NCBI GenBank assembly: GCA_009782175.1
Contig: WRKR01000016.1
Span: 1 to 58,065, forward strand
Source: Cystobacterineae bacterium
GTDB lineage: Bacteria > Myxococcota > Myxococcia > Myxococcales > Myxococcaceae
Length of the DNA: 58,065 nt
Direction of reading: 5' to 3'
Shown piece by piece: positions 1 to 8,671 of this stretch. Below the pieces are notes generated by a model. It did no database searches. It saw only the letters and a program-made list of their open reading frames with translations, and was not told the DNA's origin. How positions within the stretch are numbered: position 1 is the stretch's first letter; the number at the start of each line of letters is the position of its first letter. Position numbers and translations under genes: made by a program.

Positions 1-420
1 AGGAAGGAGCTAGGAAGCAACCGACGATGAGCCCCGCAGGGCCCTCGGAGAGTGGTTTTTTTTGGTTACTTTTTTTGTCCAGACAAAAAAAGTGACTCGC
101 CGGGAGGCGAAACCTCCCCTCGCTGAAGGCGAAATGAGCCGGGCCGCAGGCCCACTCCCCCCCCGGAAGGGAAAAAACAAAACCAACAGCGAAAAAACCC
201 TTCGCCGGAGGCGACTCTCCCCCCCCCCGGAGGGGAAAAATAAAAACCCCCCACAAAAAAAACTTTTTCATTTGAAATGAGCCGGGCCGCAGGCCCCCTC
301 TGCAAAACAACCCTGCCCGTGAGGGCAAAAAAAACCTTCGCCGAAGGCGACACTCCCCCCCCCGGAAGGGAAAAAATAAAACCCCCCACAAAAAAAACTT
401 TTTCCTCTGAAAATCTATTT
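1..420 (-). repeat. Composite hairpin/terminator repeat, left contig end
   Basis: There is no gene in the first 585 bases. Most of the stretch is short GC hairpins separated by A-tracts, in a fixed order: CGCCGGGAGGCG, GAGCCGGGCCGCAGGCCC, CTTCGCCGGAGGCGA, CCCCGGAGGGG, an A/C-rich spacer with CCCCCCAC and ACTTTTTC, then the series again from about 277 to 405. A perfect 12-base inverted repeat lies at 68-79 and 82-93. Read on the minus strand, each hairpin is followed by a T-tract, so the block looks like a row of intrinsic terminators pointing out of the window. The same modules occur inverted at the right end. Bases 1-60 hold a more diverged module. From 421 to 517 I see nothing recognisable. 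Confidence 0.8.
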
Positions 421-517
421 TCATTCGACCTCCCCCCATGGATGGTGTTTTGCCCCGCTTCAATAGAAGGAGTACCCCAGCCCTTTTCTTTTAAAATAAA
501 CCTTAAATAACCGTATG

Positions 518-547
518 TTGACTTTGATGAACACTGTGGAATACATG
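518..547 (+). promoter_or_regulatory. Putative sigma70-type promoter
   Basis: TTGACT at 518-523 and TACATG at 542-547 are separated by 18 bases, in front of the secreted-protein gene starting near 595. The -35 is close to consensus; the -10 is weaker. Confidence 0.4.
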
Positions 548-594
548 GCCATTTTTGCCTTGCTCGTGCGGTTTTTTGTTCATATGTGTGCAGC

Positions 595-1509
595 ATGCTT
601 TTGAAACATGCATTTAAACTGTGGCTTTTAGGCCTTTGCTTGGCGCTTGTCTCCTGGGCCTCACCCACACCGAAATCTGCTCCAAAACCTCCCCAAAGCC
701 AAAAAGCAGTTTTTGAGCCCTATACAGATATAGAGGCTGTGCTCCCCAGCATGTATTTGTATACGGATGGGAAGGGCCACTATCTGGCTTTGTCTATAAC
801 CTTGGATTTGGATTCGCGGACGCTGAACGGACACTATCCACGCCTCCTGTTTTGGGGAGACAAAAACGCCCTCTTTGCGCAGAGAATACCCACGGGGGAC
901 GGCTCTTTTAAAGAGCACGGCAAAATGGATACCACGCCAGGTCTCCACCCAGATGCTTCTCTTTCTTATTATGTGAATGTTTGGGACCCAAGCAGAGAGA
1001 ACAGTTGGATAGCGCGGCCCAACGAGGGAGACTTGCATGTTGTTTGCGATGAGCAGAAAACCACGCTGACTCCTGTTCCCGCAGAAGAAGCCAAGGCCAT
1101 TTTGGAGAAGGCGAAGTTTTATAGGCCGCGGTTTATGCGCATGCCGCACTTCCTCGCGCGCGACAACAAGGGCACCTATTATTATATCGACAGGTCTGCC
1201 AAAAAAGAAGAGAAGGACTTTCGCATTTTCATCGGCAAGAGAGGGCAGCTGAAACACACCAAGCTGAAAAACATCATCCAGGATTCTGCAGGAGAGGTTT
1301 ATTCCACGCCCACGGGAAGCTTGCGCATTGTCATCGACAAAAATGAAGTGCTGTGGATACGCCAAAAGCAGCAGGAAACCCTCGTCAAACTGGATGAGTT
1401 TGGTGTGATGAATGGTGTCCCTTATCAAACGTCAAACTTGAGTTTGGTGTTTGGTGAGTTGGGCGTATATGCCGGCCAAAAAGTCGGCACACCTTGCGAC
1501 GACCTCTGA
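595..1509 (+). CDS. Secreted protein of unknown function
   Basis: I do not recognise the family. The protein is about 304 residues and starts with a basic residue and a hydrophobic stretch (LWLLGLCLALVSWA) ending near an Ala-Ser-Pro, a typical Sec signal peptide, so export is likely. The mature part is soluble, mixed alpha/beta in character, with no obvious repeats, metal motifs or lipobox. I chose the ATG at 595; a GTG at 586 is in frame three codons earlier and neither has a clear ribosome site. The gene stands alone, with a possible promoter at 518-547 and a terminator hairpin at 1600-1632 shared with the convergent lipoprotein gene. Confidence 0.6.
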   Translation: MLLKHAFKLWLLGLCLALVSWASPTPKSAPKPPQSQKAVFEPYTDIEAVLPSMYLYTDGKGHYLALSITLDLDSRTLNGHYPRLLFWGDKNALFAQRIPTGDGSFKEHGKMDTTPGLHPDASLSYYVNVWDPSRENSWIARPNEGDLHVVCDEQKTTLTPVPAEEAKAILEKAKFYRPRFMRMPHFLARDNKGTYYYIDRSAKKEEKDFRIFIGKRGQLKHTKLKNIIQDSAGEVYSTPTGSLRIVIDKNEVLWIRQKQQETLVKLDEFGVMNGVPYQTSNLSLVFGELGVYAGQKVGTPCDDL

Positions 1510-1599
1510 AAACCCTCACCAACAGCTAGCCTGGGCCCAGTCTGGTCCATGTCTTTTGGCGTGGTCTCCTTGCGTGCTTCCAGCAGGGCAGACAAAAGC

Positions 1600-1632
1600 C
1601 CTGCCTCCAAGAGGCAGGCCGCGTGGTTTTTT
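1600..1632 (+). terminator. Intrinsic terminator between convergent genes
   Basis: A perfect 8-bp stem (1600-1607 with 1611-1618, loop CAA) is followed within about 8 bases by a run of six T on the plus strand. It sits between the convergent stops at 1509 and 1649. Confidence 0.7.
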
Positions 1633-1648
1633 GCTTGGTGGTGTGCCC

Positions 1649-3355
1649 TCAGCTGTGCGGGGTGCCGCCGGATAAGGTGCAGGAGTCCTCATTCATGCAA
1701 TAGTTCATTCCGCTAAGCTCACAGCAAATTTCACCTTGCTCGCAGCCGCCCCGGCAGAAATCAAAGCCCTCCATGGCGCAGGAGTCTGTTTCTTGTTGGG
1801 CCTGGCAAGCGCTCATCGCTTCACTCTCTTCACCCGTTATCTCAAACTTTTTTCCGCTGGGGCATTCAATGGTGAACAAATCTGCCTTCACCTCCATCCT
1901 AAACTTCTGGCCTTGTGCGTCTGTGTAGCTAAGCAAGGTGGCATTCGGGTTTGTTATGTCAATGTTGCCGGAATAACACAGCTGCCCTTCTGGGTCATAG
2001 CCCATCATCGTGTTGCCATGAAGGCCCATGCTCGACACCATCCGTGCCCCTGAGTCCCAACGCATGGTTGCCTCCAGGAGCGACATGCCCGAGGAAGTGT
2101 CCAGGCTATAGGTGCACCCGCCGGCAACGCGCATGCAGGCCATCATCTCTCCAAACTCTTCCTGGCAGGCATTGCCTTGAAGGCTCGCCATCACCGAGGT
2201 GCAATCAACGGCCACCCCGTCATAGTTGTAGGTGTCCCTCTCAACCACAAATTCTCCGGCGTCGGCGCATAGGGTTGAAGAGCTAGGTGGCACCGGCGTA
2301 TCGGCCTCACCCGCGCCATCAAACGGTCTGCTGACGCCGCCACCCAGCTTGTGCTGCACCATGATGCGGACTGCGGAGCTTTTTCTCACCGCCACCCGGA
2401 AACAACCGTCGGCTCCAGTGGTGGCCTGCGAGTTGCCGACATAGTCAATGCCGGAGACAATAACCTGGGCACCGGCGAGTGGCGCGCCCGTCTCCTCGTC
2501 CTTGGCGCAACCCATAATGCAGGTGGCGAGCAGCGGTTGATCGCAATTCCATGTCGACATGTGCGGCAACTCAGAGGTATAATAAAGCTCAGCACCCTCT
2601 TGGACGAGGGTGGTATCCCCTTCCCATACCCACTGGCCCGCCACCTCGTCAAAGCTCCAAAGCGGCATGGTGTCGGGTGGGTTGCTCAGCCCCTCAGCCA
2701 CGGGGAATTTTACCTTCAGCTTGACGCCTTCGGCCACCTGAACTTTCTCTCCCGAGGCGTCGCGTACCTCAATGGCGAGCATGCCGCCTGACTCAAGCTG
2801 CACCATGTTGCCCCGGTTGTCGCCGATGAATGAGCCCGGAGCTGCCTGGCGCACCTCTTCCGTTGAAGCGTCTATGTTGGTCAGCCGCACAGAAACCTCT
2901 CCGGACACTTTGCGCCCTTGGGCGTCGACAAAGGCCGAGGTGGGGAATTCCGCGCTGACTGTGCCGTTTTTGTTGCTGCTCCCAAGGATGAGCCCACCGT
3001 CCTCTGCGCTGAGCTTTTGGGCTTTATTCGCGCTCAGCAACTTGGTGTGGAGCATCGTCGGGTGCTCCCTGGAGATGGTTAGCTTTTTAATGGTGTCCAC
3101 ATGGTCTGCTTTGGAGAAGCGGAGGACGGCCTCACCCTCGGGCAGTTTAAGCTGATAGCGACCCTGGTGGTCGGTAGTCGCCGTCGCCTTTTTCGCCACC
3201 ACAGCAACGTTTCCGAGTGGCTGCCCGTCTATACTCAGCACCATGCCGCGGACCGGATAAGTCGGGCTCCTCTCGACCCCCTCCTTCTTGTCGCAAGCCG
3301 GGAGCGCTATGAGCGCCATCGACAGGCCAATGGCCGATACAAAACGCCTTTTCAT
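1649..3355 (-). CDS. Lipoprotein with carboxypeptidase-regulatory-like domain
   Basis: The start ATG has a good ribosome site (AGGAG, 6-base spacing). The N-terminus MKRRFVSAIGLSMALIALPAC is a lipoprotein signal with lipobox LPAC, so the mature protein should be lipid-anchored at Cys21. Residues about 33-95 (PVRGMVLSIDGQPLGNVAV, then GRYQLKLPEG) match the carboxypeptidase regulatory-like beta-sandwich, and a second such unit appears near 290-330 (GAPLAGAQVIVSG, then GADGCFRVAV). The C-terminal third is Cys-rich, suggesting disulfides outside the cytoplasm. Surface lipoproteins of this architecture are frequent in Myxococcota; the ligand cannot be told. A promoter-like pair lies at 3425-3454. 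Confidence 0.75.
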   Translation of the reverse strand: MKRRFVSAIGLSMALIALPACDKKEGVERSPTYPVRGMVLSIDGQPLGNVAVVAKKATATTDHQGRYQLKLPEGEAVLRFSKADHVDTIKKLTISREHPTMLHTKLLSANKAQKLSAEDGGLILGSSNKNGTVSAEFPTSAFVDAQGRKVSGEVSVRLTNIDASTEEVRQAAPGSFIGDNRGNMVQLESGGMLAIEVRDASGEKVQVAEGVKLKVKFPVAEGLSNPPDTMPLWSFDEVAGQWVWEGDTTLVQEGAELYYTSELPHMSTWNCDQPLLATCIMGCAKDEETGAPLAGAQVIVSGIDYVGNSQATTGADGCFRVAVRKSSAVRIMVQHKLGGGVSRPFDGAGEADTPVPPSSSTLCADAGEFVVERDTYNYDGVAVDCTSVMASLQGNACQEEFGEMMACMRVAGGCTYSLDTSSGMSLLEATMRWDSGARMVSSMGLHGNTMMGYDPEGQLCYSGNIDITNPNATLLSYTDAQGQKFRMEVKADLFTIECPSGKKFEITGEESEAMSACQAQQETDSCAMEGFDFCRGGCEQGEICCELSGMNYCMNEDSCTLSGGTPHS

Positions 3356-3424
3356 GCTGCTCTCCTCATTTTAAAGCGGAAAAAGACAAGAACGCGCTTC
3401 CCCAAAGCCTGCCCTAGCAAACGA

Positions 3425-3454
3425 AATGTAGAATAGACATAGCTGTCCGGTCAA
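3425..3454 (-). promoter_or_regulatory. Putative sigma70-type promoter for the lipoprotein gene
   Basis: On the minus strand TTGACC (3454-3449) and TACATT (3430-3425) are 18 bases apart, about 70 bases before the start codon. The layout resembles the promoter at 518-547 on the other strand. Confidence 0.45.
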
Positions 3455-3535
3455 CATGGAAACACGGGGCCGTTTCAACGTTGAATAGAGAGCGGTTTTC
3501 ATTGAGGCAAGCCACAGCTTGCCGGATTCTGGGGC

Positions 3536-6022
3536 TCAAGACACCGGGGGAGAAGGAATAACATCCCAAATAGAGCGGGCATACTCTTTGATGGTTCTGT
3601 CTGAGGAGAACCAGCCGATGCGGGCCACATTGAGGATGGACATACGCCACCATTGTTGGGGGTTTTGGAAGGTGGTGGCAATGTTTTGCTGTGCTTGTGC
3701 ATAAGCATCAAAATCCGCAAGCACGAGATAATTGTCTTCAGCCAGGAGGTTGTCAATGAGGGGGTGATAGAGGTTTGGGTTTTCCGGGGAGAACAAGCCT
3801 GAGGCGATGAGCTCGAGGACTTCACGCACATGGGGGTGGGTCTCATAAACATGGCGGCCGCGATAGCCCTCATAGCGTTTTTGAGAAACTTCTTTTTCCG
3901 TAAGCCCGAAGAGAAAGAAGTTTTCAGCACCGACGCAGTCGCGGATTTCAATGTTGGCGCCATCCAAGGTGCCCAGTGTGAGAGCTCCATTCATCGCGAA
4001 TTTCATATTGCCGGTGCCGGAAGCTTCCATGCCTGCCGTGCTGATTTGCTCACTGACATCTGCGGCTGGAATGAGTTGCTCTGCGAGGGAAACTCTATAA
4101 TTGGGAATAAAGCATACGGACAAGCCCGTGGACTCTGAATCTGTGTTGATGACATCCGCAATGCCGTTAATGAGGCGGATGATGAGTTTGGCGCGTTGAT
4201 AGCCTGGAGCGCTTTTGGCGCCAAAGAGGAATACGCGTTTCACCGGGGGTGGGGCATTTTGTTTTCTTGCTTGAATCCACAGGTGGACGATGTGCAGCGC
4301 ATTCAGCAGCTGACGTTTATATTCATGGAGGCGCTTAATTTGAATGTCAAAAATAGCTTCAGGGGGGGCTTTGACGAGTTGCTGAGAGAGGAGATATTTG
4401 GCCAAGTCTGCTTTATTGGCCAACTTGACAGCAGCAAACGCTTCGACAAAAGCACTGTTGTCCGCGAAGTTTTCAAGCTCTTTGAGTTGCTCTAAATCTG
4501 CAATCCACGTATCGCCTATATATTGGGTGATGAGTTTGGCAAGCCGAGGGTTGCAGGAGAGGAGCCAACGTCTGGGTGTGACGCCATTGGTTTTGTTGTT
4601 AAAGCGCTCGGGGAACATTTCTGCAAAGTCAGGCAAAACGGTTTTTTGGAGCAAGTTGGAGTGCAACTGTGCAACGCCGTTGACGCTGTGGGAACCGACA
4701 ACGGCCAGGTGTGCCATGCGGATCATCTTTTCATGGCCTTCTTCCACGAGGGACATGCGAGCAAGCCGTGCTGCATCGAAGGGATAGCGGAGCTGCACCT
4801 GTCGCAGGAAGCGGTGGTTAATTTCATAGATGATTTGGAGGTGTCTGGGCAAAAGCCTCTCAAACAAGGAAACGGGCCATTTCTCCAAAGCCTCGGTGAG
4901 CAGCGTATGGTTGGTATAGCCGAAGGTGGCGACTGTCATTTCCCAAGCCTCCTCCCAATTGACGCGTTTTTCGTCGATGAGCACACGCATTAACTCGGCG
5001 ATGGCGATGGCTGGGTGTGTGTCATTGAGTTGGATGGCGACTTTGTCGGGGAAAGAGCCAAAATTGCTGTGGGACTCGAGATAGCGGCGGACGATGTCGG
5101 CGATGGAGCAGGCCACGAAGAAATATTCTTGTTTGAGGCGCAGCTCTTTTCCTGCTTGGTTTTGGTCATTTGGATAGAGGACTTTGGAGATGACTTCGGA
5201 ATTGTTTTTGTCGACGACGGAGGCCTCATAGTCACCATCGTTAAAGAGGGCAAAGTCAAACTCTTCTGAGGCACGCGCTTGCCAAAGCCTCAGGGTGTTG
5301 ACGGTGGTGGCATTATATCCAGCAATGGGGGTATCAAAAGGAATCCCCATAACTTTTCTTCCCCCCACCCAGCGAAAATGGGGTTGCCCGAGGGGGCCCA
5401 TATGAGGCTCCACGCGCCCATAAAATTGGACTTGGACGGTTTTCTCCGGGCGGATAATTTCCCATGGGTTGCCGAATTTGAGCCATTCATCGGCGCGTTC
5501 CACTTGATAGCCGTTAATCAGCTCTTGGCGGAAAATGCCAAACTCATAGCGTATGCCATAACCCATGCCGGGCAAATCCAGCGTGGCCATGGAATCCAAA
5601 AAGCAGGCGGCCAGGCGCCCGAGGCCGCCGTTGCCCAGGCCTGAGTCCGGCTCTTCTTCGAGGAGGGTAGAAAGCTCAATGCGCAAATCTCCGAGGACTT
5701 TTTGCGCCACAGGCCAGAGGCCGAGGCTGATGAGGTTGTTGCCCAGGGCGCGTCCGAGCAAATATTCTGCCGAGAGATAATAGGCGCATTTGACGTTGCC
5801 GCTTTGGTGTCGCATTTTGGTTTGAGCCCAGCGTTTGGCGAGCTGATCAAAAATGACGTGTGCAAGAGCGAGATAGCGATCATAACTTGTCGACGCTTCA
5901 AAAGTAGAAGCGCGGGTGAGGGCAATATGCTCCAAGAAAGTTTTTCTAAAGCTTTCGGCCGTCATTCCTGCTTGTGAAAGAGAAGCTTTGGGCAAGTGGG
6001 GAGCAAATGTATTCATAACCAT
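3536..6022 (-). CDS. glgP: Glycogen/alpha-glucan phosphorylase
   Basis: A PLP enzyme that releases glucose-1-phosphate from glycogen or maltodextrin ends. The PLP-lysine motif EASGTGNMKFAMNGALTLGT is intact near the C-terminal third, and family blocks such as DSMATLDLPGMGYGIRYEFG, FNDGDYE and QLNDTHPAIAIAELMR are present. About 828 residues matches the usual 800-840. The frame stays open to 6085; I prefer the ATG at 6022 (or 6016) because family similarity begins just after it, but no start has a clear ribosome site. It lies 115 bases downstream of the M23 peptidase gene on the same strand. No other glycogen gene is in the window. Confidence 0.95.
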   Translation of the reverse strand: MVMNTFAPHLPKASLSQAGMTAESFRKTFLEHIALTRASTFEASTSYDRYLALAHVIFDQLAKRWAQTKMRHQSGNVKCAYYLSAEYLLGRALGNNLISLGLWPVAQKVLGDLRIELSTLLEEEPDSGLGNGGLGRLAACFLDSMATLDLPGMGYGIRYEFGIFRQELINGYQVERADEWLKFGNPWEIIRPEKTVQVQFYGRVEPHMGPLGQPHFRWVGGRKVMGIPFDTPIAGYNATTVNTLRLWQARASEEFDFALFNDGDYEASVVDKNNSEVISKVLYPNDQNQAGKELRLKQEYFFVACSIADIVRRYLESHSNFGSFPDKVAIQLNDTHPAIAIAELMRVLIDEKRVNWEEAWEMTVATFGYTNHTLLTEALEKWPVSLFERLLPRHLQIIYEINHRFLRQVQLRYPFDAARLARMSLVEEGHEKMIRMAHLAVVGSHSVNGVAQLHSNLLQKTVLPDFAEMFPERFNNKTNGVTPRRWLLSCNPRLAKLITQYIGDTWIADLEQLKELENFADNSAFVEAFAAVKLANKADLAKYLLSQQLVKAPPEAIFDIQIKRLHEYKRQLLNALHIVHLWIQARKQNAPPPVKRVFLFGAKSAPGYQRAKLIIRLINGIADVINTDSESTGLSVCFIPNYRVSLAEQLIPAADVSEQISTAGMEASGTGNMKFAMNGALTLGTLDGANIEIRDCVGAENFFLFGLTEKEVSQKRYEGYRGRHVYETHPHVREVLELIASGLFSPENPNLYHPLIDNLLAEDNYLVLADFDAYAQAQQNIATTFQNPQQWWRMSILNVARIGWFSSDRTIKEYARSIWDVIPSPPVS

Positions 6023-6137
6023 TCCGTGGAGGAGGTGAAAGGAGAGGAAGCATTTTCTAAAGTTGTTGGCGTCTGGGTGTTGCATTCTGGCGTTCAGTTG
6101 TCAAACACAGAGCAGACGAAAACCTGAGCGGAGTTTT

Positions 6138-7355
6138 TTAGTGGAGCTTGTCCTGAAGCTTTGGGCTGGCCACCACAGGGGAAGCGCCATATTGGGCAAC
6201 GGAGAGGTTTTGTGAAGGGGACTCGAGGGCGGTGCGAAGGGGGAGGATTTTTTCCTGAAAATCAGCCAATAGCGCAGTGGGCAAAGGCTCTGGGCGCGGG
6301 AAGTTTTGGTTGAGGGGGTTGATGTGCACACCTTTGCGCAGCAACTCAAAGTGCAGGTGGGGTCCTGTAGACATACCTGTGTTTCCAGAGAGGCCGATGA
6401 GTTGTTTTTGTATAACGCGCTGGCCTTTGGTGACGTTTCTTTTGGACAGATGACGATAGCAGGTTTCAAAACTCATGGCATGGCGGATGCAGATGGAGTT
6501 TCCTCCTGCAGCCCCATAGCTGCTGTCAGAGACCACCCCGTCGGCGACAGCCCACACAGGCGTGCCGATTTCTGCAGAATAGTCTACACCTTTATGTGCG
6601 CGCTCATATTTCAAAATGGGGTGCATGCGCATGCCGAAGCGAGAAGTAATGCGGCTGAATTTGAGAGGCGACTTGAGGAAAGTTTTTTGTGCGGAGGAGC
6701 CATTTTCCATGAAATAGGTTTCTGTTCCATCGGGGAGGCGATAGCGGTAGCTGCGTTTCAAGCCGATGAGGGAGCCTTTATATTGTGCTGCGAGCACATT
6801 GCCATAGGCGAGGGTACGGCCTTTGGAGGTGAGTTTTTCGACGACAATACGGATGTTGTCACCCTTTTGTACATCCCTATAAAAGTCGATATCCCAGGCA
6901 AAAACATCGGCGACGACGACGGCAATTTCAGGTCGCTCTCCTGCGGCGATGGCAGCATTCCAGAGGGAGCTTTCGACGGACAAGTCGACGACTTCAATTT
7001 TTTCTTCTCTTTCGGTTTCGCATTGTTTTCCCCAATAGCGGTTTTCTTCTCGTCGGACTTGCCACTCTGTGAGTGAGTTTCGGCGATAGTCGAGCCACTC
7101 AAGCTCTTCATTTTTGAAGACGAGCCGGAGTTGATCTCCGGCCCTTGCCTTCTTAAAGTCAAAGCCTGCTGCGGAGAGTGCGCTTTGGAGCTCGTTGACG
7201 CGCATATTGCTCAGGCCCACCTGGTGAAGCAGGTGCAAAACGGTTTGTTTAGGCTCCAGGCGTCGGTTGATTATTTTTGTTATTTCTCGTGTTGAGTCTT
7301 TGGCTTCTTCTTGTGTACCCAGGCAAAGGGCCAAGGCAATCATTCCTGTCCACAT
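6138..7355 (-). CDS. M23-family (LytM) metallopeptidase
   Basis: A predicted periplasmic peptidoglycan hydrolase of the MepM/NlpD kind, about 405 residues. The N-terminus is a short hydrophobic stretch (MIALALCLG). An OapA/LysM-like middle region (about 35-180) leads to the peptidase domain (about 230-360), which keeps the zinc ligands: H and D in RAHKGVDYSA and the HLHFE motif after GNTGMSTGP. These residues mean it should be active rather than a scaffold. It lies in a minus-strand run between an unknown gene and glgP, and mltG, another wall enzyme, is two genes upstream. The exact bond cut cannot be told from sequence. Confidence 0.9.
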   Translation of the reverse strand: MWTGMIALALCLGTQEEAKDSTREITKIINRRLEPKQTVLHLLHQVGLSNMRVNELQSALSAAGFDFKKARAGDQLRLVFKNEELEWLDYRRNSLTEWQVRREENRYWGKQCETEREEKIEVVDLSVESSLWNAAIAAGERPEIAVVVADVFAWDIDFYRDVQKGDNIRIVVEKLTSKGRTLAYGNVLAAQYKGSLIGLKRSYRYRLPDGTETYFMENGSSAQKTFLKSPLKFSRITSRFGMRMHPILKYERAHKGVDYSAEIGTPVWAVADGVVSDSSYGAAGGNSICIRHAMSFETCYRHLSKRNVTKGQRVIQKQLIGLSGNTGMSTGPHLHFELLRKGVHINPLNQNFPRPEPLPTALLADFQEKILPLRTALESPSQNLSVAQYGASPVVASPKLQDKLH

Positions 7356-7418
7356 GTGGCTTTAGTCTAGCCCTTTTCTCTGGGGGTTGAGGAGTTTTCG
7401 TCTGTTTTTTTCAAGTTC

Positions 7419-7450
7419 CCTTCCCCGCTGAAGGGCTCAAGTGGGGAAGG
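7419..7450. other. Inverted repeat at a gene junction
   Basis: CCTTCCCC (7419-7426) pairs perfectly with GGGGAAGG (7443-7450). It overlaps the stop codon of the gene ending at 7437 and lies about 65 bases before the M23 peptidase start. No T-tract follows on the minus strand, so it may be a processing or stability hairpin rather than a terminator. Confidence 0.4.
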
Positions 7451-8444
7451 AGAGGGAAAGGGCTTGTGCGGCGAAGCTTTGGAAGGGGAGCGAGAAGAGT
7501 TTGCCCATGTTGTTTCTGAAGAAGACTTTTTTTTCACGCATGGCTTCAAAAACGACGGTTTGTTGTTTTTGTTGAAGGTGTTTTTCTTGAGGAGTGGCCA
7601 GGTGGAAGAGCACAGGGCGGTTGGGAAGCATTTGGGGAATGGGGGCCAGTTTGAGAAGAGCAGAAGCAGCATCTTGAGGGGACCAGAGTGTTTCGGACTC
7701 ATAGCTGATGCCGAACAATTGGCGGATGAGGGGAGGCAGAAGCCAGGGGGCGAGGGAAATGTGCTGAGTAGGGTTGTTGTTTTTGAAGGTTTCACTCAGC
7801 AAGCTGTCAAAGGCGCTGCGTCGCAGGAGATAGCCATAGAAAGTGGCTTCCATGAGAGCGGAAGAAACGCTGGCGGAATAGACAAAGGGCGCAGCCTCTG
7901 CCAAGCGCAGCGCATCCCCTCCCAGCATGGTAAACTCGCCGACGGTGCTGGCAAGCAGGCAGCATGCGCGCATATATTCAACGGGGAAGTCCCTGGCCAA
8001 CTCTTGGTGCAAGGAAGCCAATGTGGCGATGGAGGGGGGCTCTGGCAGAATGTTGTCCGGGTTAGCCAAGTCGCTTAAGAGAGAGGAGAACAAGGCGGGT
8101 TTATTGGTCAGGCTTTTGAGTTGCGGGTGCAAGGCTTGCTCAAGAAAATTTTCAATATAGGGCCAGAGGCCTTTTCCTTGGGGCAAGTGGGGGTTGGCCT
8201 TTTGCTCAAGGTTTTCAAAAAGCGCCAGCGCATAGGCTGTTTGACATTTTTCTTTTTGCTGAGGTGTGGGCAATCCCCATTGTTGTTTTGCAATGCGACA
8301 AAACCCAAGCTCAGAGGACTGCAAGAGGCGTCGGACACAGCAGGAAAGCTTGCTCGAGTCCAAGGGTTGTGTATGGGGGTCGCTCAGGCTTTCTGCAGGC
8401 GAAGCAGGAGGCAATTCAAATTCTTCTTTCCAGGCTTCGCTCAA
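7437..8444 (-). CDS. Hypothetical soluble protein, 335 residues
   Basis: I do not recognise the family. The protein is Leu- and Gln-rich, apparently largely helical, with no signal peptide, membrane segment or catalytic motif that I can name. It starts at a TTG supported by an AAAGGAG ribosome site about seven bases upstream, placed among GC palindromes. It lies between mltG (227 bases upstream) and the M23 peptidase on the same strand, so an envelope-related role is possible but is inference from position only. Confidence 0.6.
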   Translation of the reverse strand: MSEAWKEEFELPPASPAESLSDPHTQPLDSSKLSCCVRRLLQSSELGFCRIAKQQWGLPTPQQKEKCQTAYALALFENLEQKANPHLPQGKGLWPYIENFLEQALHPQLKSLTNKPALFSSLLSDLANPDNILPEPPSIATLASLHQELARDFPVEYMRACCLLASTVGEFTMLGGDALRLAEAAPFVYSASVSSALMEATFYGYLLRRSAFDSLLSETFKNNNPTQHISLAPWLLPPLIRQLFGISYESETLWSPQDAASALLKLAPIPQMLPNRPVLFHLATPQEKHLQQKQQTVVFEAMREKKVFFRNNMGKLFSLPFQSFAAQALSLSFPT

Positions 8445-8445
8445 A

Positions 8446-8485
8446 GGAGGCTCTCCTTTAAAGGCCTTCCTCTGAGAGGCTCTCC
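8446..8485. repeat. Direct repeat of near-palindromic GAGGCTCTCC
   Basis: GGAGGCTCTCC at 8446-8456 and GAGAGGCTCTCC at 8474-8485 form small hairpins just upstream of the TTG start at 8444. Between them is CCTTTAAAGG. They surround the ribosome site of that gene and could tune its translation. Confidence 0.45.
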
Positions 8486-8671
8486 CCTTGAGAGAGAAAT
8501 GCCCTCGAGAGGCGTTTTCTCCTCATGGGGCATAGGCGAGCTTTGGGGCGGGTGCTTGGACATGTCAACGCCATTCATTTTCAGGGTATGTCTATTCTCT
8601 AGGGCATTCGTCTTCTGGTAACACTTGTTTTTTGAATATGAGATGGATTGTTTGCTCTCTACATGAAGAAA

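Noticed and set aside
66-668. 200-codon minus-strand ORF over the left end
   Set aside because: It reads through the hairpin repeat, giving FFVGGF-type repeats, and has no start signal or family match.
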